From SZUA-36 sp963704855 (lineage in GTDB: Bacteria > Pseudomonadota > Gammaproteobacteria > Xanthomonadales > SZUA-36), in contig CAVPHY010000001.1 in the NCBI GenBank assembly GCA_963704855.1, positions 124,001 to 188,000 on the forward strand: DNA of 64,000 nt, in the 5' to 3' direction. The notes under the pieces were generated by a model. It saw only the letters and a program-made list of their open reading frames with translations, had not been told where the DNA came from and did no database searches. Positions 9,763 through 18,047 of the stretch are shown piece after piece (the first letter of the stretch is position 1; every line of letters begins with the position of its first letter). The position numbers were made by a program, and so were the translations under genes.

Positions 9763-11949
9763 ATGTCCAAGACTACAGACACAAATATCCAGGGCAATCA
9801 GCCCGTATCCCGATCGATACGGGATGAACTCGAAGTGCGGGCCTGGATTCAAAACCCAAAACTGGCCCGCCGCATGAGGAACAGGTTGCAGAAAGAAAAC
9901 CGTCAGAATCCCTCCTGTGAACAAAGCGCCCGCCGCGCAAGGGGCTGGCAGGACGGGGCTCTGCTGATTTTAATTGCAGTTCTGCTCGTACTATTTGTCA
10001 TCCGCACGGAGATTGCAATTGCGGATGAGCCGGTGTGGGGTTTGCAAATGAACAGCGATTACGGCGTATTCACCGAACTGGCAGTCAACAGTGACATTCA
10101 GCTCGATATTACCGGCCTGGTTGCGCGTGTTGAAATCACCCAGCAGTTCACCAACCACGGCAGCCACTGGGCTGAAGGGATCTACCGTTTTCCACTGCCA
10201 CCCGGTGCCGCGGTCGACCGGATGCGGATCAGGGTGGGCGAGCGCCTGCTGGAAGGTGAAATACAGGAAAAGGAAATTGCCCGGCAAACTTATCAGCAAG
10301 CCCGGGATGCCGGCCAGACTGCCACCATCGTAGAGCAACAGCGCAACAACCAGTTTGAAACCCGGTTGGCCAATATCGGACCCGGTGAGCTCATCGAAAT
10401 CACCATTGGCTACCTGCAAAACGTCAGCTACAGTGATTTCAGTTACCACCTGCGTTTACCAATGACTTTCACACCTCGCTATGAGCCCGCTCGTCTACCG
10501 GGAGCCGAGCCAGCAGGTGTCAGGACGCCCGTGCCCCAGTTGGTCGCTGCAGCCTCAAACACCGGTCACCGTTTTAAGCTACAGGCCAGGCTCATCAGTT
10601 CGGCGAAATTTGCCGCGATTGAGAGCCGTTACCATGATGTCGATATCCGCCAGTCGGAAAACGGATATACGATCGAACTGCTCAATCCCGATGAATTGAG
10701 CGATCGTGATTTCGAACTGAGCTGGACACCTGCACTTCAATCACACCCCAGCGCCTCATTGACCACCTTCAACGACGGTGCATCCGTATATGCACAGCTG
10801 ATGCTGGCGCCACCAATGGCGGATTCCATCAGCCCGCAGGCAAGGGAAGTTATCCTCGTTATCGATACCTCCGGCTCCATGGAAGGCGCCTCGCTGGCGC
10901 AGGCAAAAGCCGCACTTATGCACGCCTTCGAATCCCTCGGCAGTGATGATTACTTCAACCTGCTGCAATTCAACTCCAACACCGAACAGCTATTTGACCA
11001 GTCGGTACCAGTAACCAACAGCAGCCTTTACATGGCGCGGAACTTCATCACCGGCCTGCATGCCAATGGCGGCACGGACATGGCGCCTGCGCTGGAAAAG
11101 GCCCTAACCCTGCCGAAAATACCGCAATTGATGCGCCAGGTGGTGTTTATCACCGACGGCGCCGTGGGTAATGAAACCGAACTTCTTCAGAAGGTTGCGC
11201 AGGACCTTGGCAACAGCCGTATGTTCACGGTCGCTATCGGTCACGCACCGAACAGCTGGTTCATGCGCAAAGCCGCCGAAATCGGCCGTGGCAGTTATGT
11301 CCATATCGGCAAGCCCGACGAGGTCGCGGAACAGATGTCTGCGCTCTGGGGCCGCATTCAACTGCCGGCGCTGACCGATATCTGCGTGGAATGGGGCGAC
11401 GCTGCCGAGTATTACCCTGAAGTCATCCCTGACCTGTATGCCGGCGAACCCCTGTGGCTGCTTGCCCGCCTGCCCTCTGAGCCCACCATGATTGGCCTGT
11501 GCGGCACTCTCAATGGTGTTGACTGGGACCTGGATGTGAATGGCTGGGACGCCGCCAGCAGTTATCCCGGCGACGATAACCTGGCCAAGCTGTGGGCGCG
11601 TAAAAAGATAGAAGCACTGCAAGACAGCCTGATGTTCGGCGCCGACCCTGAACTGATCCGCCTGGAAACCACCGGGCTGGCGCTTGATTACGGTCTGTTA
11701 ACCCGTCACACGAGCCTGGTCGCGGTCGACAGGACCCCACGGCGCAGCAATGGGGAACTACTTGCGCAGACTGACGTTCCAGGCCTGCTTCCCGCCGGTG
11801 CCCCCCCGCAGCTTGCGGGTTTCCCGAATACGGCAACCGGTTGGCTGACGCAACTGCTGCTTTCCTTGTTCGTGCTTGGCCTTGCCACTTGCATGCTGCT
11901 ATTTAGCGGCAACCGTTTACCAATGACGAAGCCCTCCACAATTGCTTAG
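9763..11949 (+). CDS. VIT/VWA surface protein, dedicated sortase target
   Basis: Surface protein of 728 aa. A charged N-terminal extension (about 60 aa) precedes a signal/membrane segment (ALLILIAVLLVLFVI). A VIT (inter-alpha-trypsin) domain follows at about 90-220 (VARVEITQQFTNH; EGIYRFPLPPGAAVDRMRI). The VWA domain has an intact MIDAS DTSGSMEG near residue 368 and a FITDGA element near 462. The C-terminus has a sorting signal: FPNTATG (about 687-693), a hydrophobic helix (LLLSLFVLGLATCMLLF) and a short tail containing basic residues. The sortase gene starts two bases after the stop codon. This matches the family annotated as marine proteobacterial sortase target protein. Metal-dependent adhesion through the VWA domain is plausible but inferred. 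The canonical LP of LPxTG-type signals is FP here. Confidence 0.9.
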   Translation: MSKTTDTNIQGNQPVSRSIRDELEVRAWIQNPKLARRMRNRLQKENRQNPSCEQSARRARGWQDGALLILIAVLLVLFVIRTEIAIADEPVWGLQMNSDYGVFTELAVNSDIQLDITGLVARVEITQQFTNHGSHWAEGIYRFPLPPGAAVDRMRIRVGERLLEGEIQEKEIARQTYQQARDAGQTATIVEQQRNNQFETRLANIGPGELIEITIGYLQNVSYSDFSYHLRLPMTFTPRYEPARLPGAEPAGVRTPVPQLVAAASNTGHRFKLQARLISSAKFAAIESRYHDVDIRQSENGYTIELLNPDELSDRDFELSWTPALQSHPSASLTTFNDGASVYAQLMLAPPMADSISPQAREVILVIDTSGSMEGASLAQAKAALMHAFESLGSDDYFNLLQFNSNTEQLFDQSVPVTNSSLYMARNFITGLHANGGTDMAPALEKALTLPKIPQLMRQVVFITDGAVGNETELLQKVAQDLGNSRMFTVAIGHAPNSWFMRKAAEIGRGSYVHIGKPDEVAEQMSALWGRIQLPALTDICVEWGDAAEYYPEVIPDLYAGEPLWLLARLPSEPTMIGLCGTLNGVDWDLDVNGWDAASSYPGDDNLAKLWARKKIEALQDSLMFGADPELIRLETTGLALDYGLLTRHTSLVAVDRTPRRSNGELLAQTDVPGLLPAGAPPQLAGFPNTATGWLTQLLLSLFVLGLATCMLLFSGNRLPMTKPSTIA

Positions 11950-11951
11950 CC

Positions 11952-12527
11952 GTGAACCTCTTCCACTTGCTAAGACGTCACTGGTTATTGGCGGCGGTGA
12001 GCTTCACCGCCGCTGCTTTTTCATTCGATGCGCTTTGGATTCCTGTAAAAGCTGAGCTCGCACAACACCTGCTGGAAAGGGCCTGGTTACGAACGCTGGC
12101 AGGTGAACCGGATGCGCAACCCTGGCCATGGGCCGATACCCGTGCCGTTGCAATACTCGAGGTGCCACGTCTTGGTTTAAGGGAGATCGTGCTGGAAGGC
12201 AGTTCCGGCCGAAACCTGGCCTTCGGGCCAACACTGGTGAATACCGGTTCTCTTGAGCAATCCTCCGACCGGGTGTTAAGCGGTCACCGCGACACCCACT
12301 TCAGTTTCCTGAGGGAACTGAAAACCGGCGACCTGCTTCGATTACGTAGTGTATCCGGGGTACGCGACTACCGGGTAAGCCGGCAGGAAGCCGTTGACAG
12401 CCGGCGCCGGCAACTGGTCATTGATGACAGCATCGAGCGCTTGACACTCCTGACCTGCTACCCCTTTGAAGCCGCAATGCCCGGTGGTCCAATGAGATGG
12501 GTAGTGACCGCACTACCGGAAACGTAA
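11952..12527 (+). CDS. Class GN (proteobacterial) sortase
   Basis: Membrane-anchored cysteine transpeptidase of 191 aa that cleaves a C-terminal sorting signal and attaches the protein to an envelope acceptor. The N-terminal helix (WLLAAVSFTAAAFSFDALWI) anchors it. The catalytic triad is visible: His in SGHRDTHFSFL (near 112), Cys in LLTCYPF (near 168) and Arg in GGPMRWVV (near 181). The start is the GTG at 11952, two bases after the target gene's TAG, so the two are surely co-transcribed and probably translationally coupled. The only recognisable substrate in the window is the adjacent VWA protein. The attachment point in Gram-negative cells is not established. Confidence 0.93.
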   Translation: MNLFHLLRRHWLLAAVSFTAAAFSFDALWIPVKAELAQHLLERAWLRTLAGEPDAQPWPWADTRAVAILEVPRLGLREIVLEGSSGRNLAFGPTLVNTGSLEQSSDRVLSGHRDTHFSFLRELKTGDLLRLRSVSGVRDYRVSRQEAVDSRRRQLVIDDSIERLTLLTCYPFEAAMPGGPMRWVVTALPET

Positions 12528-12605
12528 GGGCGCAGCGATCAACGCAAGCTGGTTGGTATTGCAACGACGATGTAAACATTTTTGTGGCTTCGATTCAGAC
12601 GGTGC

Positions 12606-12807
12606 GCTCAACAGCCCGGGTGGGTTTAACTGCCCGGTCTTATCCGGCCCTGCGGGCTACCCTCAGCCAGGATTCCGCCTGATCGGGACCGGGCTGGCGG
12701 TACTTCCTGTACCGTCAGCTCTCGATTTTCATCCTTGAAAATCGCCCCGGGCGAATTCCCGTCTTCGGCGGATAAACGGGAAGTAAACCCCACCCGGGCT
12801 ATTGAGC
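12606..12807. repeat. Inverted-repeat module 1 of element A
   Basis: Arms of about 31 bp with a few mismatches: the left arm carries AGCCCGGGTGGGTTTAACTG and the right arm AAGTAAACCCCACCCGGGCT. They replace the 9-bp hairpin CTCAACAGG/CCTGTTGAG found at the same place in copy B. The interior, about 140 bases, holds short self-complementary stretches (for example GATTTTCATCCTTGAAAATC) and no gene. Confidence 0.75.
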
Positions 12808-12840
12808 TCTTCAGCTGAAAGTCGTGCACCCTGGTTCAGA

Positions 12841-13082
12841 CACGGGGGACGGTTGTGGTCTGGGCGAACTTAGAAGCGCCGAGTAGCCGGACGGGTTAGG
12901 GGCGATCGGGCGGGATGCCCGATCGAGGCCGCCCAATACAGGATGTATTCGTAAGGCCGGTCCCGTTGACCCGAACATTGCGAACGCAATGTTCGGGTCT
13001 ATCCCGGCCGGCTGCGAGGGTAGTCCCGGATCTCGATCCGGGATCGCTGGCCCGTGAGCACAGGCCACAACCGTCCCCCGTG
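12841..13082. repeat. Inverted-repeat module 2 of element A
   Basis: Terminal arms of 22 bp with one mismatch (CACGGGGGACGGTTGTGG at the left, CCACAACCGTCCCCCGTG at the right) enclose a run of near-perfect hairpins. The clearest is the 14-bp stem ACCCGAACATTGCG with a two-base loop at 12969-12998. Others are CGATCGGGC/GCCCGATCG at 12903-12925 and TCCCGGATC/GATCCGGGA at 13024-13043. The module is absent from copy B, so it looks like a mobile, MITE-like or fold-back insertion without its own coding capacity. Confidence 0.75.
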
Positions 13083-13133
13083 TCATCGCACCTTCACGAC
13101 TTCGTCAGAACTATTCTTTGCCCGAATCCACAG

Positions 13134-13799
13134 CTAGCCGATGCTTTCCCGCATTTTGGCGATGGTCTCGGCATAATCCAGCGTGCCAAAAATCGCCGAG
13201 CCGGAGACAAAGGTATCCACACCGGCTTCGGCGAGACTGCCAATATTATCGACCGTAACACCACCGTCAATCTCAAGCCGGATATTCTGGCCCGTTGCGT
13301 CAATCATGTTCCGGACACGCCCGATTTTGTCCATCACGTAAGGGATGAAGCTTTGGCCGCCAAAACCGGGGTTGACCGACATCAGCAGAACCATGTCGAG
13401 TTGCTCGAGTGTCCAGTCCAAAACACCTAGTGGTGTGGTCGGGTTGAATACAAGGCCGGCTTTGCAACCGCACTCCTTGATCAGGTTAATGGTGCGGTCT
13501 ACATGGATACTGGCTTCCGGGTGAAACGTGATCATACTGGCGCCGGCCTTGGCGAACTGCACGACCAGGTCGTCCACCGGTTGCACCATCAGGTGAACAT
13601 CGATGGGCGCCGTAATCCCATACTTGCGCAGCGCCGTACAAACCATCGGACCTATGGTCAGGTTCGGTACGAAATGGTTATCCATTACATCAAAGTGAAC
13701 CCAATCTGCCCCGGCATCCAGAACTGCCTGCGTATCGTCACCCAGGCGGGCAAAATCTGCCGAGAGTATTGAGGGGGAAATCACACTATTTTGCTTCAT
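13134..13799 (-). CDS. rpe: Ribulose-phosphate 3-epimerase
   Basis: Interconverts D-ribulose 5-phosphate and D-xylulose 5-phosphate in the pentose phosphate pathway. The 221-aa protein is full length for this TIM-barrel family. It shows the N-terminal SPSILSADFARLG, the metal-binding HFDVMDNHFVPN with the catalytic Asp near residue 37, DVHLMV, the MSVNPGFGGQSF phosphate loop, the second catalytic Asp in LEIDGGV (near 178) and VSGSAIF. The ATG at 13799 has GGAG seven bases upstream. Its stop faces the palindromic element and, beyond it, the convergent sortase gene. In many gammaproteobacteria rpe sits near gph and trpE; here trpE is 6 kb away with the sortase locus between. Confidence 0.97.
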   Translation of the reverse strand: MKQNSVISPSILSADFARLGDDTQAVLDAGADWVHFDVMDNHFVPNLTIGPMVCTALRKYGITAPIDVHLMVQPVDDLVVQFAKAGASMITFHPEASIHVDRTINLIKECGCKAGLVFNPTTPLGVLDWTLEQLDMVLLMSVNPGFGGQSFIPYVMDKIGRVRNMIDATGQNIRLEIDGGVTVDNIGSLAEAGVDTFVSGSAIFGTLDYAETIAKMRESIG

Positions 13800-13879
13800 A
13801 ACAATCTCCGGTTTTGTCGAGGAGTTCCGGACATGCCCGCCCGCGTAAACATGTTCACGGGTAATACCGGGACTCCGGG

Positions 13880-14725
13880 CTACTTTATCATCCTGGACGC
13901 CTTGATTTTGTCATAGGCGGCATTGATTTCACGCACCCGTCTTTTCGCCATTTCCATTACTTCGTCGGGAAGGCCCTGTGAAGACAGTTTGTCTGGGTGA
14001 TATTGCGATACCAGTTTGCGGTAAGCTTGTTTCACGTCCTGTGGACTTGCATCATCGAGCAAGCCCAATGCGGCATAGGACTGTGCCAGGGTTTGAATTT
14101 TTCGTGTTGGCGACCGGTAGGTATTGTAACTGGGTTCCGGGTCCTTCTCATGTGCACGCATCATGGCGACAAATACCTTGATAGGGATATCCAGCGCGAT
14201 GCGCACACGCTCCAGGACGGCATCTTCAGCAACACTCAGCGTGCCATTGGTTATAGCGGCTTCGAGCAATAATTCAAGAAACATCACGCGCAATTCGTAC
14301 TGACGCTTGGCTTGCCTGGCAAACTCCTGCAAAGTGCGATAAAAATCAAATTCGGGATCTTTGCCCTGCTGGAAAAAACGTATCGCACGGTGGCGTTCTT
14401 CTTCCGTCAGTGTCATACGGCGCATTAAATTTTCGGCTGCTTCAACCTCGGCTTTGGTGACATGCCCATCCACCTTGCTGATATGCCCAAGGGTGGAAAA
14501 CAGCGCGCGGAAGAATGTATCGCGGGTGCGGTTACTACCGCTGAGCCCTGCCAGAAAACGGTCCACCAGGTGTCCGATCAAAACACCCAAAACCAAACCG
14601 ATGACACCACCGCGCAGCACGCCAATGATGCCGCCAATCAGCTTTCCCCACCATACGCCAGGTATCTTGAAACCGGTATTCTTCGACAACGAAATATTTC
14701 CCTGTTTGGACGCTCGGACCTGCAA
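13880..14725 (-). CDS. djlA: DjlA-like membrane co-chaperone (TerB and J domains)
   Basis: Inner-membrane J-domain protein that would stimulate DnaK. A Gly-rich hydrophobic N-terminal segment (GGIIGVLRGGVIGLVLGVLIG) provides the anchor. A central TerB-like helical domain (about 60-175, with GHISKVDGHVTKAEVEAAE) follows, and a C-terminal J domain (about 210-281) carries the diagnostic HPD in SQYHPDKLSS. At 281 aa the length fits DjlA. The ATG at 14725 gives about 27 residues before the membrane helix, more than in E. coli, so the true start could lie slightly inside. It is divergent from purC, with only 41 bases between starts. Confidence 0.9.
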   Translation of the reverse strand: MQVRASKQGNISLSKNTGFKIPGVWWGKLIGGIIGVLRGGVIGLVLGVLIGHLVDRFLAGLSGSNRTRDTFFRALFSTLGHISKVDGHVTKAEVEAAENLMRRMTLTEEERHRAIRFFQQGKDPEFDFYRTLQEFARQAKRQYELRVMFLELLLEAAITNGTLSVAEDAVLERVRIALDIPIKVFVAMMRAHEKDPEPSYNTYRSPTRKIQTLAQSYAALGLLDDASPQDVKQAYRKLVSQYHPDKLSSQGLPDEVMEMAKRRVREINAAYDKIKASRMIK

Positions 14726-14766
14726 GTATATAATTGAAGTTTAGCCTGTCACACACAAAAGGAACA

Positions 14767-15685
14767 ATGGTGAATAATATCCCTACCACGGCAAATGCCA
14801 AACCCTATACCACCGACATGCTCGATTGCCTCACATTGATTCACCAGGGCAAGGTGCGTGACAGTTTTGCACTCGATGAAAATCACATGCTGATCGTCGC
14901 TTCCGACCGACTTTCAGCGTTTGACGTGGTCCTCCCTGACCCGGTACCCGGTAAAGGCGCCCTGTTAACGAAGGTATCAAACTTCTGGTTTGAGAAAACA
15001 CGTCACATTATCGATAACCACCTGACCGGCATCGCCGGTCGGAGATGTTATCGCCGACCCCCTACTGGCAGCCTTGCTCGAAGACCGTTCCGTTATCGTG
15101 CGCCGGCTCCAGCCGCTGCCGGTGGAAGCTATCGTGCGTGGTTACCTGATCGGCTCGGGCTGGAAGGACTACCAGGAAACTGGCTCTGTTTGCGGAATCC
15201 CGCTGCCCACGGGTTTGCGCCAGGCTGACAAGTTGCCGGAAGTCCTGTTCACGCCATCAACCAAAGCTGCCGCCGGCAACCATGATGAGAATGTTGACTT
15301 CGAAACCGTGGTCAAACTGATCGGTGCGGATATGGCAAACCAGGTCAGGGATGCCAGTATTAAAATATATGAATTCGCAGCCAGTTACGCGCTCGAGCGC
15401 GGCATCATCATTGCTGATACCAAGTTTGAGTTCGGGCTCGATAACACCGGTAAGTTGTTCCTGATGGATGAGATACTGACACCGGATTCTTCACGTTTCT
15501 GGCCCCGGGAAAGTTGGAAACCCGGCACCAGCCCGCCCAGTTTTGATAAACAGTTTGTAAGGGATTACCTCGAAACGCTGGACTGGAACAAGCAGGCGCC
15601 CGGGCCAAAACTGCCCGCATCCATTATCGAGGCAACCGTGCAAAACTATGCCAATGCCTGCCGTATACTGACCGGGGACGCCTGA
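14767..15685 (+). CDS. purC: SAICAR synthetase, interrupted by a frameshift
   Basis: Ligates aspartate to CAIR with ATP in purine synthesis. The ATG at 14767 has an AAAAGGA Shine-Dalgarno just upstream. The first frame reads through IHQGKVRDSF (nucleotide-binding loop), ASDRLSAFDVVLPDPVPGKG and FWFEKTRHIIDNHLTGI, then loses frame near 15037. The +1 frame resumes with GDVIADPLLAALLEDRSVIV and continues with VEAIVRGYLIGSGWKDY, ADTKFEFG and DEILTPDSSRFWP to 15685. One extra G in GCCGGTCGG (15037-15038) restores a 305-aa protein of the long PurC type. An essential-type gene with all motifs preserved on both sides argues for a consensus error. Confidence 0.93.
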
Positions 15686-15735
15686 CAGGGCAGCTTTTTG
15701 CGATAAAACTGGACCTGACGACAGGCCCGGGAGGA

Positions 15736-16122
15736 TCACTCGTCCAGTGATTCCTCGTAGGCTTCAGCGTCCTTCAAGCCATCAAGCTCCTCGTTATCGA
15801 TGAGTTCCAGCTCGAACAGCCAGCCATCGCCATAGGGGTCGGCGTTGATGAGTGCCGGGTCCGATTCGAGGTCCTCATTGACTGCTACGACCAGGCCGGA
15901 TACCGGTGCGTAGATGTCCGATGCGGCTTTAACAGACTCAACAACCGCACAAGGGTCACCCTGGCTGATTTCATCACCCACAACCGGTAACTCGACGAAC
16001 ACCAGGTCTCCAAGCGCTTCCTGGGCGTGGTCGGTGATACCGATGCGCGCATTGCCGTTGTCCTCAACACTGACCCATTCATGGGATTCCGTATACTGCA
16101 GGTGTGAAGGGATATTGCTCAT
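15736..16122 (-). CDS. gcvH: Glycine cleavage system H protein
   Basis: Lipoyl carrier that shuttles the aminomethyl group between the P, T and L proteins of glycine cleavage. It has 128 aa, normal length. The lipoylated lysine is in VESVKAASDIYAP (near residue 65), and the N-terminal TESHEWV and C-terminal NADPYGDGWLFEL are conserved. gcvT lies upstream on the same strand (62-base gap), forming gcvT-gcvH; gcvP is not in the window. Its stop is 50 bases from the convergent purC stop. Confidence 0.97.
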   Translation of the reverse strand: MSNIPSHLQYTESHEWVSVEDNGNARIGITDHAQEALGDLVFVELPVVGDEISQGDPCAVVESVKAASDIYAPVSGLVVAVNEDLESDPALINADPYGDGWLFELELIDNEELDGLKDAEAYEESLDE

Positions 16123-16184
16123 TTTGTCTTACCCTATGGTGATAGTTGTATTGTTTGTTTCACGCTATAACAGAATTCTAGCTG

Positions 16185-17273
16185 TTAAATGACACCCTCG
16201 CAAACCGTTCCGTTACGGGCGAATGGCGGCCTTACGATGGCGCAATCGAGCAACTTGCCACGGATATCGACCTGGCAACTTTGCGTGGCGTTTTTGGGTA
16301 TCCGTGCGAATGCAATGGCCTTCTGCAAAGTCGGTGAGAAACTTCCACTGGTGGTCACGCCTTCACCGGCCTGCGTGATAACCCGCTGACCGGGTCGCAA
16401 AACGCCTCGATCTTTCAACACCAGGCCAACCAGCTGCTTTTCGACCCCGTTTTCTATTTGCTCGAGTAACGCGTCCTTCCCGATAAATTCGCGCTCATCT
16501 TTTAGTGCCAGCGTCCAGCCGAGTCCTGACTCAAGTGGAGTCACGGTCTCATCCATATCCTGGCCGTACAGGTTCATACCCGCTTCAAGACGCAAGGTAT
16601 CGCGGGCGCCAAGGCCACAAGGGGCCACACCGGCCAGCCGCAACCGATCCCAGAGTGCCGTCGCCGCCGCATCCGGCAGCGCGATTTCGAAACCATCTTC
16701 ACCGGTATACCCGGTACGGGCGATGAACAGGTCCCCGAATTGCCCCGCGCTGAACGGCTTCAGTTCTGCAGCGGCTTGCGCATCATTCTCCGGCAGCAGG
16801 GACAGAGCTGCCGCGCGGGCTTCGGGGCCCTGAACAGCGATCATGGCCAGTTCCGGACGTTCGGTAACGACCACGTCGAACGTCTGCGCCTGCAATGTAA
16901 CCCACGCCAGGTCCTTGTCATGGGTGGCGGCATTTACCACCATCCTGAAAAACGTTTCATCGATGAAATAGGTAATCAGGTCATCAATCACACCACCCTT
17001 CTCGTTAAGCATACAGGTGTAAAAAGCCCGGCCCGGGGTTTTAAGCTTGGCCACGTCATTGGCCAGCAGGTAGCTGAGGAAATCGCGAGCCTGGGCGCCA
17101 TGGATATCCACAACCGTCATGTGCGAGACATCGAACATACCCGCTGTCTGCCGTACCTTGTGGTGTTCTTCGATCTGTGAGCCATAGTTGATGGGCATCT
17201 CCCAACCACCAAAATCAACCATACGGGCACCGGCGGCAATATGGGCGTTATACAAGGGAGTATGTTTTGGCAT
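16185..17273 (-). CDS. gcvT: Glycine cleavage system T protein (aminomethyltransferase)
   Basis: Transfers the methylene unit from aminomethyl-lipoyl-GcvH to tetrahydrofolate and releases ammonia. The family N-terminus (MPKHTPLYNAHIAAGARMVD) places the start at the ATG 17273 rather than 15 codons upstream, giving 362 aa. Further conserved parts are GGWEMPINYGSQIEEHH, SHMTVVDIHG, the folate-site YTGEDGFEI, GLGARDTLRLEAGMNLYG and DKRGVL-like DRGVLRPGQ. It is first in a gcvT-gcvH unit. The 5' region before the divergent adenosyltransferase gene is 166 bases and holds the promoters; no glycine riboswitch was recognised. Confidence 0.96.
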   Translation of the reverse strand: MPKHTPLYNAHIAAGARMVDFGGWEMPINYGSQIEEHHKVRQTAGMFDVSHMTVVDIHGAQARDFLSYLLANDVAKLKTPGRAFYTCMLNEKGGVIDDLITYFIDETFFRMVVNAATHDKDLAWVTLQAQTFDVVVTERPELAMIAVQGPEARAAALSLLPENDAQAAAELKPFSAGQFGDLFIARTGYTGEDGFEIALPDAAATALWDRLRLAGVAPCGLGARDTLRLEAGMNLYGQDMDETVTPLESGLGWTLALKDEREFIGKDALLEQIENGVEKQLVGLVLKDRGVLRPGQRVITQAGEGVTTSGSFSPTLQKAIAFARIPKNATQSCQVDIRGKLLDCAIVRPPFARNGTVCEGVI

Positions 17274-17439
17274 CGGCTGAATCTCTGTGAACGGGTGACC
17301 AATATAACCACCAGCCAAAAAAATGCAATGCCGCTATTGCAGAGCCGGTGTGACGGCAAAGCGTGTAACCGGCAGTCGTTTTCCATTCGGCTTGTCGTGA
17401 TATATTGAACACTTCATAATTCTTACATGGTTTCAGAAT

Positions 17440-18003
17440 ATGGGTAATCGGCTTTCTAAAATATATACACGCACCGGGGATAAAGGCACGACCGGGCTCG
17501 GTGACGGGTCACGCGTCGACAAGGACAATCTTCGGGTGGAGACATTTGGCACCGTCGATGAATTAAACAGCATCGTGGGCCTGGTTTTGGCCAGTGAGAT
17601 CGATGAACCGGTGCGTGCCTGCCTGACAAGAACGCAGCACGAATTATTCGACCTGGGCGGTGAGTTGTGTATGCCGGGTTATACCCTGATCCCCGAGATA
17701 TGTGTTGATCAACTCGAGGCCGATCTTGATGAATTCAATAAGGACCTGCCGCCCCTGAAGGATTTCATTCTGCCAGGCGGATCAGAATCCGCCGCCCGCT
17801 GTCATCTTGCACGCACTGTTTGCCGGCGCGCGGAACGCCTGATGGTGTCATTGGCAAAGGTTGAAATCATCAATGAGGTCAGCCTGCGCTATCTGAATCG
17901 CCTGTCGGACCTGCTGTTTGTCATAGCCCGTGTGCTGGCCCGGGCGCATGGCGGCCAAGAGGTCATATGGGTACACGGTGATAAACGCGGGAAAGCGGAT
18001 TAG
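17440..18003 (+). CDS. PduO-type cob(I)alamin adenosyltransferase
   Basis: Transfers the adenosyl group of ATP to cob(I)alamin to make coenzyme B12. The 187-aa protein has the N-terminal ATP-binding signature YTRTGDKGTTGLGDGSRVDK, then VDELNSIVGL, FDLGGELCMPG, FILPGGSESAARCHLART, RRAERLMVSL and the C-terminal NRLSDLLFVIAR typical of the ACA/PduO family. The ATG at 17440 is preceded by an AT-rich region. A MAPEG-family gene follows 44 bases downstream. No B12-dependent mutase is in the window, so the user of the cofactor is elsewhere. Confidence 0.94.
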   Translation: MGNRLSKIYTRTGDKGTTGLGDGSRVDKDNLRVETFGTVDELNSIVGLVLASEIDEPVRACLTRTQHELFDLGGELCMPGYTLIPEICVDQLEADLDEFNKDLPPLKDFILPGGSESAARCHLARTVCRRAERLMVSLAKVEIINEVSLRYLNRLSDLLFVIARVLARAHGGQEVIWVHGDKRGKAD

Positions 18004-18047
18004 TCATTTTCCGGTCTGTTCATGCATCAACACTTATAGGAAAAAAA

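Larger units (their letters stand above)
12528..13133. repeat. Gene-free composite of nested palindromes (element copy A)
   Basis: About 600 bases between the convergent sortase and rpe genes, with no convincing gene. The outer parts (about 12558-12613, 12803-12831 and 13079-13127) match a simpler copy at 27970-28117 in inverted orientation. The shared stretches include TGGCTTCGATTCAGACGGTG and the palindromic CTTCAGCTGAAAG. Two inverted-repeat modules are interpolated relative to that copy. One is bounded by arms 12606-12636/12777-12807, the other by arms 12841-12862/13061-13082. Further hairpins lie inside at 12903-12925, 12969-12998 and 13024-13043. Being between convergent stops, it may serve as a bidirectional terminator. 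No transposase was seen. Confidence 0.8.

Noticed and set aside
12915..13430. A 171-codon plus-strand frame across the palindromes and rpe
   Set aside because: Half is palindromic repeat and half is antisense to rpe; no start signal or family resemblance.
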